Shown: positions 7,547 to 14,753 of the stretch, in pieces | Layout: the number at the start of each line of letters is the position of its first letter | Numbering within the stretch: position 1 is the first letter of the stretch | DNA from: Novosphingobium terrae | Lineage (GTDB): Bacteria > Pseudomonadota > Alphaproteobacteria > Sphingomonadales > Sphingomonadaceae | Reading direction: 5' to 3' | Assembly (NCBI RefSeq): GCF_017163935.1 | Contig: NZ_JABVZR010000001.1 | Coordinates: forward strand, 992,001 to 1,056,000 | Length of the DNA stretch: 64,000 bases | The notes under the pieces: generated by a model | Database searches by the model: none | What the model was told of the DNA's origin: nothing | The model's input: the letters and a program-made list of their open reading frames with translations, nothing else | Translations under genes and position numbers: made by a program

Positions 7547-9009
7547 GATTGGCTCTGCGATCCGGAGTGGTGACGGGGGAGGTTTATGGTGAATGTGGCG
7601 CCCTTGCCAAGGGTGGAATCGACCATCACCGTGCCGTCCAGCCGATAGGCCAGCGCGCGCACATGGGCCAGTCCGATGCCCTCGCCGGGCCGGTCCTGCT
7701 GGCCGGAGCGGCGGAACAGGTCGAAGACGCGCTCATGATCGCGCGGATCGATGCCCCGGCCCTGATCGGCCACGCTGATCTCGATGCGCTCGCCGATCTC
7801 ACGGCCCGAGATACGGATTTGCGGCGGTGCCGCGCCCGCGCCATATTTCAGCGCATTCTCCACCAGATTGGCGATCATCTGCTCCAGCCCCATACGGTCG
7901 CTGAAGAGGCGGGGCAGGGGCGAGGCGATCTCCACCTGAGCGCCGCTTTCCTCGATCCGCATGTGCAGCGTATCCACCACGCCTTGCACCAGCGCGTTCA
8001 TATCCAGCCATTCCGGCGCGATCTCCCGCCGCCCGAGGCGCGACAGGCGTAGAATGGCGTTGATCAGCCGGTCCATCTTCTCGGTGGAGGAACGGATAAA
8101 GCGGATCGCCTGAGGCAGATCCTCGCGGATGATGCTGTCTGTGGCGGGGGCGATGGTGTCGGGGCGCTGCGCCTGTGCCTCATCCAGCAGAGCGGTCAGC
8201 GTTTGCGTCGCGATCTCCATCTCGGCGGTGAAGCCCATCACATTCACCAGCGGCGAGCGCAGATCATGGCTGACGATATAGGCGAAGCGCTGGATCTCGC
8301 TGTTGGCGCGTTTCAGCTCGGCGGTGCGCTCCTGCACGGCGGCTTCCAGCCCGGTGTTGGCCATGCGCAGCGCCTGACGCTGGGCATCGATCTCACGCGT
8401 GTAGGTCTGGATCGTGGTGAAGGTCAGCGTGCCCATCGCCACCAGCAGCAGGCCAGTGATGCCAAGCGTGACGTAGAAGCCGCGCTCGATGCCGCGCTGG
8501 CTGGCGTCGCGATAGGCCAGCAGCTGCTCCTCATGCGCCTGCATCGCGCGGGTGATACGGAAGATCAGATTGTTGGGCCGGTCGATCAGCCCGCCCGGGG
8601 CCATGGCGCCCGGAGCAGGCAGGCCCGCCTGCACCTCGATCTGCGCGGCAATGGCGGTGAGCAGCGGGATGCGGGCCTGTTGGCGCGGATTGTCAGCGGT
8701 CAGTGTGGCCAGCCGGGCGATGCTCTGATCGAGCTGGGTGCGGGCCGCGGTCAGCGGCCCCTCGCTCTCGATGGTCAGATCCTGATTGCGGCGCAGATTG
8801 GCGGCGACCAGCCTTGTGGAGGCCAGACGCAGCGCGATGATCTGGCTCTGCACCTGATAGGTATGGGCGATCAGCCTGGTCTGGCGCTGGTTCATCGCCA
8901 TCAGCACGCCGGCCGAGATCACCACCCCCAGCAGCGCGGCAAAGCCCAGCCCCATAAAGCGCATCAGCGAGCGGCGGAAACGGCGCTGTGCGGCCTGTCC
9001 CTGAGGCAT
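7543..9009 (-). CDS. Membrane sensor histidine kinase with CHASE3-like periplasmic domain
   Basis: 488 residues from ATG 9009, whose first bases overlap the stop of the upstream lipoprotein gene (TGATG). Two membrane segments (about 17-38 and 179-200) enclose a helical periplasmic domain of about 140 residues like CHASE3. A coiled coil (about 205-240) leads to the HisKA domain with His248 in YIVSHDLRSPLVNV, then an HATPase domain with NLVENALKYG, DQGRGID and GEGIGLAHVRAL. It is a standard trans-phosphorylating kinase, not of the HWE type. A possible start at 9252 would run through the lipoprotein gene and is rejected. It probably senses an envelope signal, perhaps with the lipoprotein. Confidence 0.88.
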   Translation of the reverse strand: MPQGQAAQRRFRRSLMRFMGLGFAALLGVVISAGVLMAMNQRQTRLIAHTYQVQSQIIALRLASTRLVAANLRRNQDLTIESEGPLTAARTQLDQSIARLATLTADNPRQQARIPLLTAIAAQIEVQAGLPAPGAMAPGGLIDRPNNLIFRITRAMQAHEEQLLAYRDASQRGIERGFYVTLGITGLLLVAMGTLTFTTIQTYTREIDAQRQALRMANTGLEAAVQERTAELKRANSEIQRFAYIVSHDLRSPLVNVMGFTAEMEIATQTLTALLDEAQAQRPDTIAPATDSIIREDLPQAIRFIRSSTEKMDRLINAILRLSRLGRREIAPEWLDMNALVQGVVDTLHMRIEESGAQVEIASPLPRLFSDRMGLEQMIANLVENALKYGAGAAPPQIRISGREIGERIEISVADQGRGIDPRDHERVFDLFRRSGQQDRPGEGIGLAHVRALAYRLDGTVMVDSTLGKGATFTINLPRHHSGSQSQS

Positions 9010-9356
9010 CAGCGCAGCACCTCGGCACAATCCGTCACCAGCCGGTCGCCCGAGGCCTTGTCCCGCGCTGACAGGCTGCAGCCGCGCGCGCAGACGAAAC
9101 CGGCGGTCCGGGGGCGAGGCATGGCGGTGGCGCGCAGGGCGGCTAGGCATTGCGGGCCGTCCCTGTAAGGCCCGCTGACCTGCGCGGGCGCATCGCCCAT
9201 CACATCGGCATAGCTGTAGCCATGCCAGTCCCGACCGTCGGAGGGAGCGCAACCCGCCAGCAGCGTCACGCCGAACAGTGCGGCAAACAGGCCCGGGCGA
9301 GGGGCGAAACGCCGCCCGAGCCTCCTGTGGGCCGTCTGTTCGGGACTGAATGTCAC
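9009..9356 (-). CDS. Small lipoprotein, first gene of the kinase operon
   Basis: 115 residues. An Arg-rich N-terminus and hydrophobic stretch end in a lipobox LLAGC (Cys at about residue 36), predicting a lipid-anchored periplasmic protein. The mature part contains four further Cys and no recognised domain. It is the first gene after the palindromic EcfG promoter and overlaps the sensor kinase start. The arrangement suggests an accessory or signal-input protein for the kinase; function is otherwise unknown. Confidence 0.75.
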   Translation of the reverse strand: MTFSPEQTAHRRLGRRFAPRPGLFAALFGVTLLAGCAPSDGRDWHGYSYADVMGDAPAQVSGPYRDGPQCLAALRATAMPRPRTAGFVCARGCSLSARDKASGDRLVTDCAEVLR

Positions 9357-9390
9357 GATATCATTCTCGCTATCCCCTTATCGTGGCGAT

Positions 9391-9417
9391 GGAACATTGC
9401 TCGCGGTCTCCTGTTCC
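9391..9417. promoter_or_regulatory. Palindromic bidirectional EcfG promoter
   Basis: Plus strand: GGAAC (9391-9395), 17-base spacer, GTT (9413-9415). Minus strand: GGAAC (9417-9413), 17-base spacer, GTT (9395-9393). The outer bases extend the symmetry to GATGGAAC/GTTCCATC. Each -35 box therefore overlaps the -10 box of the opposite promoter. Start codons lie 45 bp (GlsB-like) and 37 bp (lipoprotein-kinase operon) away. Confidence 0.85.
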
Positions 9418-9459
9418 ATCGCCATAGCAAGGTTTGGCGCAACTTGAGGAGACGGTACA

Positions 9460-9711
9460 ATGGGTATCCTTATCTGGCTGTTGATCGGTGCCGTGGTCGG
9501 CTCTCTGGCAGGCATGATCATGCGCGAAAGCTTCGGCCTGATCGGCAACATCGTCGTCGGCATCGTGGGTTCGGCCATCGGCGGCGCGATTTTCGCGCGT
9601 GGTGACATCAACAACAGTCCGCTGACGGTGGGCACCTTTGCGGTCTCGCTGCTGGGTGCGATCGTGCTGCTGGCCATCGTCAATCTGCTGCGTCGCGGGT
9701 CTTTGACCTGA
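9460..9711 (+). CDS. GlsB/YeaQ/YmgE family stress membrane protein
   Basis: 83 residues, start supported by TTGAGGAGA. Three hydrophobic helices with glycine-rich faces (LIGAVVGSLAGMIM, NIVVGIVGSAIGGAIFA, VSLLGAIVLLAIVNLL) are the signature of the transglycosylase-associated/GlsB family of small inner-membrane proteins. These are commonly induced by general stress; here an EcfG promoter lies 45 bp upstream. A small lipoprotein gene follows after 25 bp and is probably co-transcribed. The molecular role of the family is not established. Confidence 0.9.
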   Translation: MGILIWLLIGAVVGSLAGMIMRESFGLIGNIVVGIVGSAIGGAIFARGDINNSPLTVGTFAVSLLGAIVLLAIVNLLRRGSLT

Positions 9712-9736
9712 GCGGCCTGATCACGGGGAGGATTGT

Positions 9737-10036
9737 ATGAAGAAGCTTCTCACGGCGGTGGCGGCGCTGGGTCTGGTGGCGGGCCTTTCGGCCTGTTCCA
9801 AGCCTGACACGCAATCGCAGGCCGCGGATTCCGCACAGGCCGATGCCGCGCTGAGCAGCGCGGGCAAGGATCTGAAAGCCGGGCTCGGCAAGATCGGCGA
9901 TGCGGCCAGCCACACCGCCGACAGCATCGAAGCCTCGGGCAAGGAACTGGCCAAGCAGGGCAAGGCCGCCGCCGCCGATGCGGCGAGCGATGCCAGCACC
10001 GCTGCGTCCAAGGCCTCCAAAGATCTGCGCAACTGA
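9737..10036 (+). CDS. Alanine-rich small lipoprotein
   Basis: 99 residues beginning MKKLLTAVAALGLVAGLSAC, a classic lipoprotein signal with lipobox LSAC (Cys20). The mature part is Ala/Ser/Lys/Asp-rich and predicted to be one long amphipathic helix (repeated AxxA and DAAS patterns), with no known catalytic motif. GGGAGGA precedes the start. It follows the GlsB-like gene at 25 bp and probably shares its stress promoter, so an envelope-protective role is a reasonable inference. Confidence 0.8.
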   Translation: MKKLLTAVAALGLVAGLSACSKPDTQSQAADSAQADAALSSAGKDLKAGLGKIGDAASHTADSIEASGKELAKQGKAAAADAASDASTAASKASKDLRN

Positions 10037-10260
10037 TTCAGGCCATCGACTGCGCAGACAATGCCGCCGTTCCGCATCCAGCGGGAGGGCGGCATTGGCA
10101 TATCCGTCCCCCGCGTTTCGATCGGCATTCGACCGGCATAGGCAGGGCCACGCCCTGCCGCTTGGACCGCGCCAGTACGGACCCATTCGCCACGCCGGTG
10201 GTTGGAAACCATGGTTGCAACCGGCGCGACAGACCGCGCGCGACAATGGGAGACACGCCG

Positions 10261-11169
10261 ATGACGATGGTCGAAACCCGCGATGGCACGCATCTTTTCG
10301 CCAAAGCCTGGGGGCAGGGCCGCCCGGTGGTGCTGATCCACGGCTGGCCACTCTCCTCTGACAGCTGGGACCCGGTCGCCAATCGCCTTGCCGATGCCGG
10401 TTTTCAGGCGATTTCCTATGACCGGCGCGGCTTTGGCCGTTCCAGCCAGCCCTCGGGCGGCTATCATTACGACACCTTTGCTGACGATCTGGCCGATGTG
10501 ATGGCCCATTTCGGCGCCAGCCGCGATGTGGCGCTGGTCGGCTTCTCGATGGGTGGTGGCGAGGTGGCGCGCTATATGTCGCGCCATCAGGGCAAGGGGG
10601 TCAGCCAGGTGGCGCTGATCAGCTCGGTGGTGCCCTATATGCCCAAAACCTCCGACAATCCCGAGGGCGTTCCGCTGGAGGTCTTCGATGAGATCGAAAA
10701 GGGCCTGCTGGGCGACCGCGCGCATTTCCTCGCCGGTTTCTTCAAGCAGTTCTTCGGCGTCGGCCTGCTGGAAAAGCCGGTCAGTCAGGAGGTGCTGGAC
10801 AACGCTGTGCATGTGGCGATGCGGGCGGGCCTGCGCCCCACGCTTCAGGCCGCCCGCGCCTTTGCCACCACTGACTTCCGTGGCGATCTGCCCAGCATCC
10901 ATGTGCCCACGCTGATTGTCCATGGCACGGCGGACAAGACGGTGCCCATCGCCGCCACCGCGCATGAGGTGGCCCGCCGCCTGCCGCGCGCCGTGCTGGT
11001 GGAGTATGATGGTGAGCCCCATGGCGTTTTTGCCACGCAGCATCGCCGCCTGTCCAACGATCTGATCGCTTTTCTTGAGGGCAGCGGCATCGTGCTCAAC
11101 GAAGGCCCCACGCGACAGGAGCTGATCGACGACGCCACCGCCAATATGGTCGTCGCGCCCTCATTGTAG
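10261..11169 (+). CDS. Alpha/beta hydrolase (non-haem chloroperoxidase / arylesterase type)
   Basis: 302 residues from ATG 10261 with GGGAG upstream; earlier in-frame starts add non-conserved sequence. Oxyanion region HGWPLSSDSW, nucleophile Ser96 in GFSMGGGE, acid Asp225 in HGTADKTVPI and base His254 in EPHGVF complete the triad. This sequence type groups with bacterial perhydrolases and arylesterases, which hydrolyse esters and can form peracids. There is a C-terminal tail of about 30 residues past the fold. No signal peptide. A terminator-like hairpin follows at 11178-11212. It lies between stress-type genes but has no clear EcfG promoter of its own. Confidence 0.85.
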   Translation: MTMVETRDGTHLFAKAWGQGRPVVLIHGWPLSSDSWDPVANRLADAGFQAISYDRRGFGRSSQPSGGYHYDTFADDLADVMAHFGASRDVALVGFSMGGGEVARYMSRHQGKGVSQVALISSVVPYMPKTSDNPEGVPLEVFDEIEKGLLGDRAHFLAGFFKQFFGVGLLEKPVSQEVLDNAVHVAMRAGLRPTLQAARAFATTDFRGDLPSIHVPTLIVHGTADKTVPIAATAHEVARRLPRAVLVEYDGEPHGVFATQHRRLSNDLIAFLEGSGIVLNEGPTRQELIDDATANMVVAPSL

Positions 11170-11177
11170 GGAGTGAT

Positions 11178-11216
11178 CGGGCGGGCCGCATCCCAAGGCG
11201 GTCCGCCCTTTTCACG
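11178..11216 (+). terminator. Intrinsic terminator after hydrolase gene
   Basis: An inverted repeat with arms of about 11 bp (GGGCGGGCCGC and GGCGGTCCGCCC, one mismatch) is followed by TTTT. Confidence 0.7.
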
Positions 11217-11221
11217 CCCGT

Positions 11222-11246
11222 GGAACAGAGCGCTGCCTAGCGCATT
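11222..11246 (+). promoter_or_regulatory. EcfG-type promoter candidate for the ferritin-like gene
   Basis: GGAAC (11222-11226), 16-base spacer, CATT (11243-11246), 31 bp before the start codon. The -10 has A where the consensus has G. Same variant as before ecfG and nepR. Confidence 0.5.
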
Positions 11247-11276
11247 GCATCAGGGCAGACCGTAAAGGAGCCCGTG

Positions 11277-11813
11277 ATGGCAACGCTTCTCAAGGACACA
11301 TTCACCCCCACCGAAAAGCTGCGCGCCGAGGCCCGCAAGCATGTCGAGCAGGGGCCGATCACCGAAAGCTATCCCGAGGATCGCCCGGTCATCGTCGAGC
11401 AGCTCAACCGCGCTCTGGCCACCGAATGGGTCTGCGTGCTGCGCTATCTGCGCCATGCCTATTGCATCAGCGGCGTGATCGCCGAGCCGATCAAGGCCCA
11501 TTTCCTCGAACACGCCCGCGAGGAACAGGTCCATGCCGGAAAGCTGGCCGAACGCATCGTTCAGCTGGGCGGTGAGCCCGATCTCAACCCGGCCACGCTG
11601 ACCAAGCGCTCGCATGCCGAATACAAGACCGGCGAGTCCATCGAGGATATGATCCGCGAGAACCTCATCGCCGAGCGCATCGCGGTGGAGGCCTATCGCG
11701 AGCTGATCCGCTTTATCGGTGACCGTGATCCCACCACCCGCGTTCTGCTGGAAGGCATTCTGGCGCAGGAAGAGGAACACGCCGACGAGCTGCGTGACCT
11801 GCTTGAGAATTAA
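11277..11813 (+). CDS. Ferritin-like (bacterioferritin/Dps-like) iron protein
   Basis: 178 residues from ATG 11277, chosen over GTG 11274 because AAAGGAG lies six bases before the ATG. A four-helix ferritin fold is indicated by Glu50 in RALATEWVCV, EHAREEQVHAGKL (Glu82/83, His86) and the C-terminal AQEEEHADELRDLL (Glu165-167, His168), the di-iron ligand pattern. Such proteins oxidise and store Fe(II), limiting Fenton chemistry. The stop is only three bases from the next start (DUF4403), implying an operon. Control by EcfG is suggested by the upstream element. Confidence 0.88.
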   Translation: MATLLKDTFTPTEKLRAEARKHVEQGPITESYPEDRPVIVEQLNRALATEWVCVLRYLRHAYCISGVIAEPIKAHFLEHAREEQVHAGKLAERIVQLGGEPDLNPATLTKRSHAEYKTGESIEDMIRENLIAERIAVEAYRELIRFIGDRDPTTRVLLEGILAQEEEHADELRDLLEN

Positions 11814-11816
11814 GCG

Positions 11817-13364
11817 ATGACGGCTGACGCCGGGGCGCCTCCGCCCCGACGCATCATCACCGGCAAGCGCGTGCTGCTCCTGTTTGGCGCGGCACTGGTC
11901 GCGGGCGGCGGCGGGCTGTGGTATGCCATGTGGCATCACCGCGCGCCCTCCGGCCCGCCGCCGCATGCCACAGAGATGGCGGTGCCTCCGGCGATCAGCT
12001 CGACCATTGCCGTGCCGCTCTCCAGTGAACTGGGGGCGTTGCAAAAGCTTCTCGAACAGGAAATCCCCAAGGATCTCTGGACCATCGATCAGCCCGGTGC
12101 CACCTGCGCCGGGCCGCAAAAGGTCAGACTGTTCGGCGCGGACATCGGCGTTACCCCCAAGCTGAAATGCCATATCGTGGGCGTCGCGCATCGCGGGCCC
12201 ATCACTTTGCATGGGCAAGGGCAGGTGATCGTGGCCGATCTGCCGATCAATGCCGATGTACGGGCGGAAAATGTCGGCGGGCTGGTCAATGCCCATGCCA
12301 CCGGCAGCGCCATGGCCCATGCGCGCATCACCCTGTCGCTCAGCCCCGACTGGCATGCCCATGGCAAGATTGCCCTGGCCTATGACTGGTCCACCCCGCC
12401 CGGCATCGATCTGCTGGGCCAGCGCGTGACCTTCACCGACAAGGCCGATGAAAAGCTCAAACCCCTGATCGCCAAACTGCAGGCCAAGCTGCCCGAGCAG
12501 CTGGACAAGCTCAACCTGCGCCAGCAGGTGCAGGGCCTCTGGGCCAAGGGCTTCACGGTGCTGAACCTCAATCAGGACAATCCGCCCGTCTGGATGCGGA
12601 TCGTGCCCCAGCGCATCGACTATGGCGGCTACACCATTGCCGGCAACCGGCTGACGCTCAACCTCGGCATGGTCGCGCTGACACAGGCCGTGGTGGGCCA
12701 GCGCCCCGCCGATCCCGCGCCCACGCCGCTGCCGGATATGGGCAAGGCCTCGCCGCAGGATCAGCAGGTGAAGATTTTCGCCCCCGTCATCGCCGATTAT
12801 GACCAGCTTGTGCCCGTGCTGAACAAGGCGCTGGCCAAGCGCTCGGCCAAGCCTTTCGTGCTGCCCGGCATTGGCCCGGTGACGGCCAGCTTCAGCAACA
12901 TCGAGATCTTCGGCGCCAGCAAGGGCCGCATTGCCGTGGGCGCCGACGTAACGGCCTACGCCGGGGCCAACGCTTCGGCTGCCACGCATGGTCGCATCTG
13001 GTTCGCCGCCAAGCCCGACAACGCCGATGGCAGCCAGCTTGTCCATTTCAGCGACCTTTCCGTCAGCGGCGGCACGGATAACGCCGGTGGCGACCTGCTG
13101 CTGGCCATTGCCAACTCGCCCGGCTTCTCCGGCGCGGTGGCGGATGCTTTGCAGCAGAACTTCGCTCGCGATTACAACAATCTGATCGGTAAAATTCAGC
13201 GCGCTATCGATGAGCGTCAGCAGGGCGATTTCCGGATCAAGGCCAAGCTGGCCGAGGCGAAGAACGGGCGGATGGTGCCTTATGCCAACGGGCTCTACAT
13301 GCCGGTGTGGTTGCGGGGGCAGGCGAGTATTGCCTATGTTCCGGGGGGTAAGGGAGGGAAGTAG
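11817..13364 (+). CDS. DUF4403 family membrane-anchored protein
   Basis: 515 residues. Cytoplasmic N-terminus, one membrane segment at about 19-36 (VLLLFGAALVAGGGGLWYAMW), then a large periplasmic part. The body matches DUF4403: paired segments around VPLSSELGALQKLLEQEIP and VPVLNKALAKRSAKPF, beta-rich repeats, and a C-terminal KNGRMVPYANGLYMPVWLRG. Members are thought to be lipid-binding, TULIP-like envelope proteins, but the function is unproven. It starts four bases after the ferritin-like gene. The repeat element at 13376-13611 begins 12 bases after its stop. Confidence 0.85.
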   Translation: MTADAGAPPPRRIITGKRVLLLFGAALVAGGGGLWYAMWHHRAPSGPPPHATEMAVPPAISSTIAVPLSSELGALQKLLEQEIPKDLWTIDQPGATCAGPQKVRLFGADIGVTPKLKCHIVGVAHRGPITLHGQGQVIVADLPINADVRAENVGGLVNAHATGSAMAHARITLSLSPDWHAHGKIALAYDWSTPPGIDLLGQRVTFTDKADEKLKPLIAKLQAKLPEQLDKLNLRQQVQGLWAKGFTVLNLNQDNPPVWMRIVPQRIDYGGYTIAGNRLTLNLGMVALTQAVVGQRPADPAPTPLPDMGKASPQDQQVKIFAPVIADYDQLVPVLNKALAKRSAKPFVLPGIGPVTASFSNIEIFGASKGRIAVGADVTAYAGANASAATHGRIWFAAKPDNADGSQLVHFSDLSVSGGTDNAGGDLLLAIANSPGFSGAVADALQQNFARDYNNLIGKIQRAIDERQQGDFRIKAKLAEAKNGRMVPYANGLYMPVWLRGQASIAYVPGGKGGK

Positions 13365-13375
13365 GCCTCCGGCGG

Positions 13376-13611
13376 GCAAAGGGCCATCGCCCTTTGCAAT
13401 CCCTTTAATGTCTGCGTGGCGTATCGGGTTCGGCCTTAGAGCTAAGGTCGCCGCGCCGCAGGCAGGGATTGCCAGCGCAGCTTATCATTCCGCGATTTGA
13501 TTGCCTGCGGCGCCTTATGTTGCGCAGGTGGAGAGGCTGGGCGCTTGGCTTCGGCGCCACTGAGCTTTCGTCGGAAGACGTCATGGGAGCGCGAGGGGGT
13601 AACCCCCTCGC
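13376..13611. repeat. Intergenic hairpin-ended repeat, copy A (236 bp)
   Basis: A 22-bp hairpin (13376-13397, arms GCAAAGGGC/GCCCTTTGC), 9 bp, a conserved left arm (13407-13463), a 39-bp variable centre (13464-13502), a conserved right arm (13503-13581), 9 bp, and a 21-bp hairpin (13591-13611, arms GCGAGGGGG/CCCCCTCGC around TAA). The centre is bounded by GCGCCGCAGGC and GCCTGCGGCGC. Left arm matches copy B (22482-22718) at 51 of 57 positions with no gaps. It sits between convergent genes. Confidence 0.85.
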
Positions 13612-13631
13612 ATCTTCTACTTTCCCCTTCC

Positions 13632-14561
13632 TTACGCGGAGCGTTCATGAGTCAGGCTCATGCTTGCCTTCCACACCTCCCCCGGAGGCAAGACAATCAC
13701 CCCCGGCTTCTGAAAGATATCGCCTGAGAAATCGTCCGCATCGGCGTGGCCTTGCCATGGCTCGATGCAGATGAAGTCGGCGTCGGGCTTGGTCCAGATG
13801 CCAAGGTCGGGCAGGTTCTCGGTCTGGAGGCGGATCGCCGGGCCGCCCGGAGAGGTGTAAGTGAAGGCGTGGCTGTTCACTTCGGGGAAGATCAGCGCGT
13901 CCTGCTCGAACAGGGCGTCGCGCAGGCGCAGTTCCTGACCTTCCAGTGGCGAGGGTTCGCTGCGGGCCAGCAGGCCGTTGCTGTCGAGGCGGGCGATATC
14001 GGGCGCCTCGGGCCTGTCGAAAAGGATGTGATGCGCGGCGCGCAGGCCGCCCTGGGGCAAGGGCCAGCGCAGGGCGGGATGGAAGCCGAAGCTGAAGGGC
14101 ATGGGGGTGTCGCCGCGGTTGGCCACTTCGGCGCCGATGGTCAGCGTGTTGCCGGTGATGGCGTAGCTGATCGTCAGGGCGAAGGCGAAGGGGTAGGCGG
14201 CGCGGGTTTCGGCATTGTCCTCCAGCCGGAAGAGGGCGTGATGGTCGTCATGGGCGCCGGGCGTGAAGCGCGCGTGGCGGGCAAAGCCGTGGCGGGGGAG
14301 GCGGTAGACATGGCCATCGTGGCGGTAGCTGTCATCGCGCAGGCGGCCGACGATGGGAAAGAGGATCGGCGCACGGCCCGACCAGATGTCGGGATTGCCG
14401 TTCCACAGCAGATGGCCGCCGTCACGGTCACGCAGGAACCAGAGTTCCGCGCCCAGCGGATTGATTGCCGCATCCAGCCCGCCCGGGGCGCCGATGGGGA
14501 CCAGATCCTCGGGCGGCGTACCCTGAGGCAGGGTGGGGATCAGGGGGGATTGCTCGTTCAT
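13632..14561 (-). CDS. Aldose 1-epimerase family protein (galactose mutarotase-like)
   Basis: 309 residues from ATG 14561 (MNEQSPLIPTLPQ). The beta-sandwich mutarotase fold is indicated by GAELWFLRDRDGGHLLWNG near the N-terminus, RLRDDSYRHDGHVYRLPRHG with the substrate-binding His/Arg region, FSFGFHPALRWPL with catalytic-type His, and CIEPWQGHADADDF near the C-terminus carrying the acidic residue. It resembles the YeaD/LacX-type sub-branch. It would interconvert sugar anomers. Upstream translation to 14660 has no conservation. No good ribosome site precedes the ATG, while an EcfG-like element (GGAAC-N16-CATT, 14594-14570) lies so close that a leaderless transcript would result. Confidence 0.85.
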   Translation of the reverse strand: MNEQSPLIPTLPQGTPPEDLVPIGAPGGLDAAINPLGAELWFLRDRDGGHLLWNGNPDIWSGRAPILFPIVGRLRDDSYRHDGHVYRLPRHGFARHARFTPGAHDDHHALFRLEDNAETRAAYPFAFALTISYAITGNTLTIGAEVANRGDTPMPFSFGFHPALRWPLPQGGLRAAHHILFDRPEAPDIARLDSNGLLARSEPSPLEGQELRLRDALFEQDALIFPEVNSHAFTYTSPGGPAIRLQTENLPDLGIWTKPDADFICIEPWQGHADADDFSGDIFQKPGVIVLPPGEVWKASMSLTHERSA

Positions 14562-14753
14562 GACGGAAAAATGACTGGAACGCTGCGGTGTTCCGGACTC
14601 CACCCCGCTTGAGATCGCCTGTTTGAGCCTGAGCGTGTTGCGAAAGCGGCAAGCGCCCATGTCGCCAAAAGCATTGCCTGTGTGGGTGGGGGAGGCCTAT
14701 GGGGAAGTTCGCGCTGACATCCCCCCCTCAGCGGCTTCATCGAAGGACAATCC

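Noticed and set aside
11250..13379. 709-codon minus-strand frame
   Set aside because: Antisense to the ferritin-like and DUF4403 genes, which have consistent family motifs and ribosome sites.
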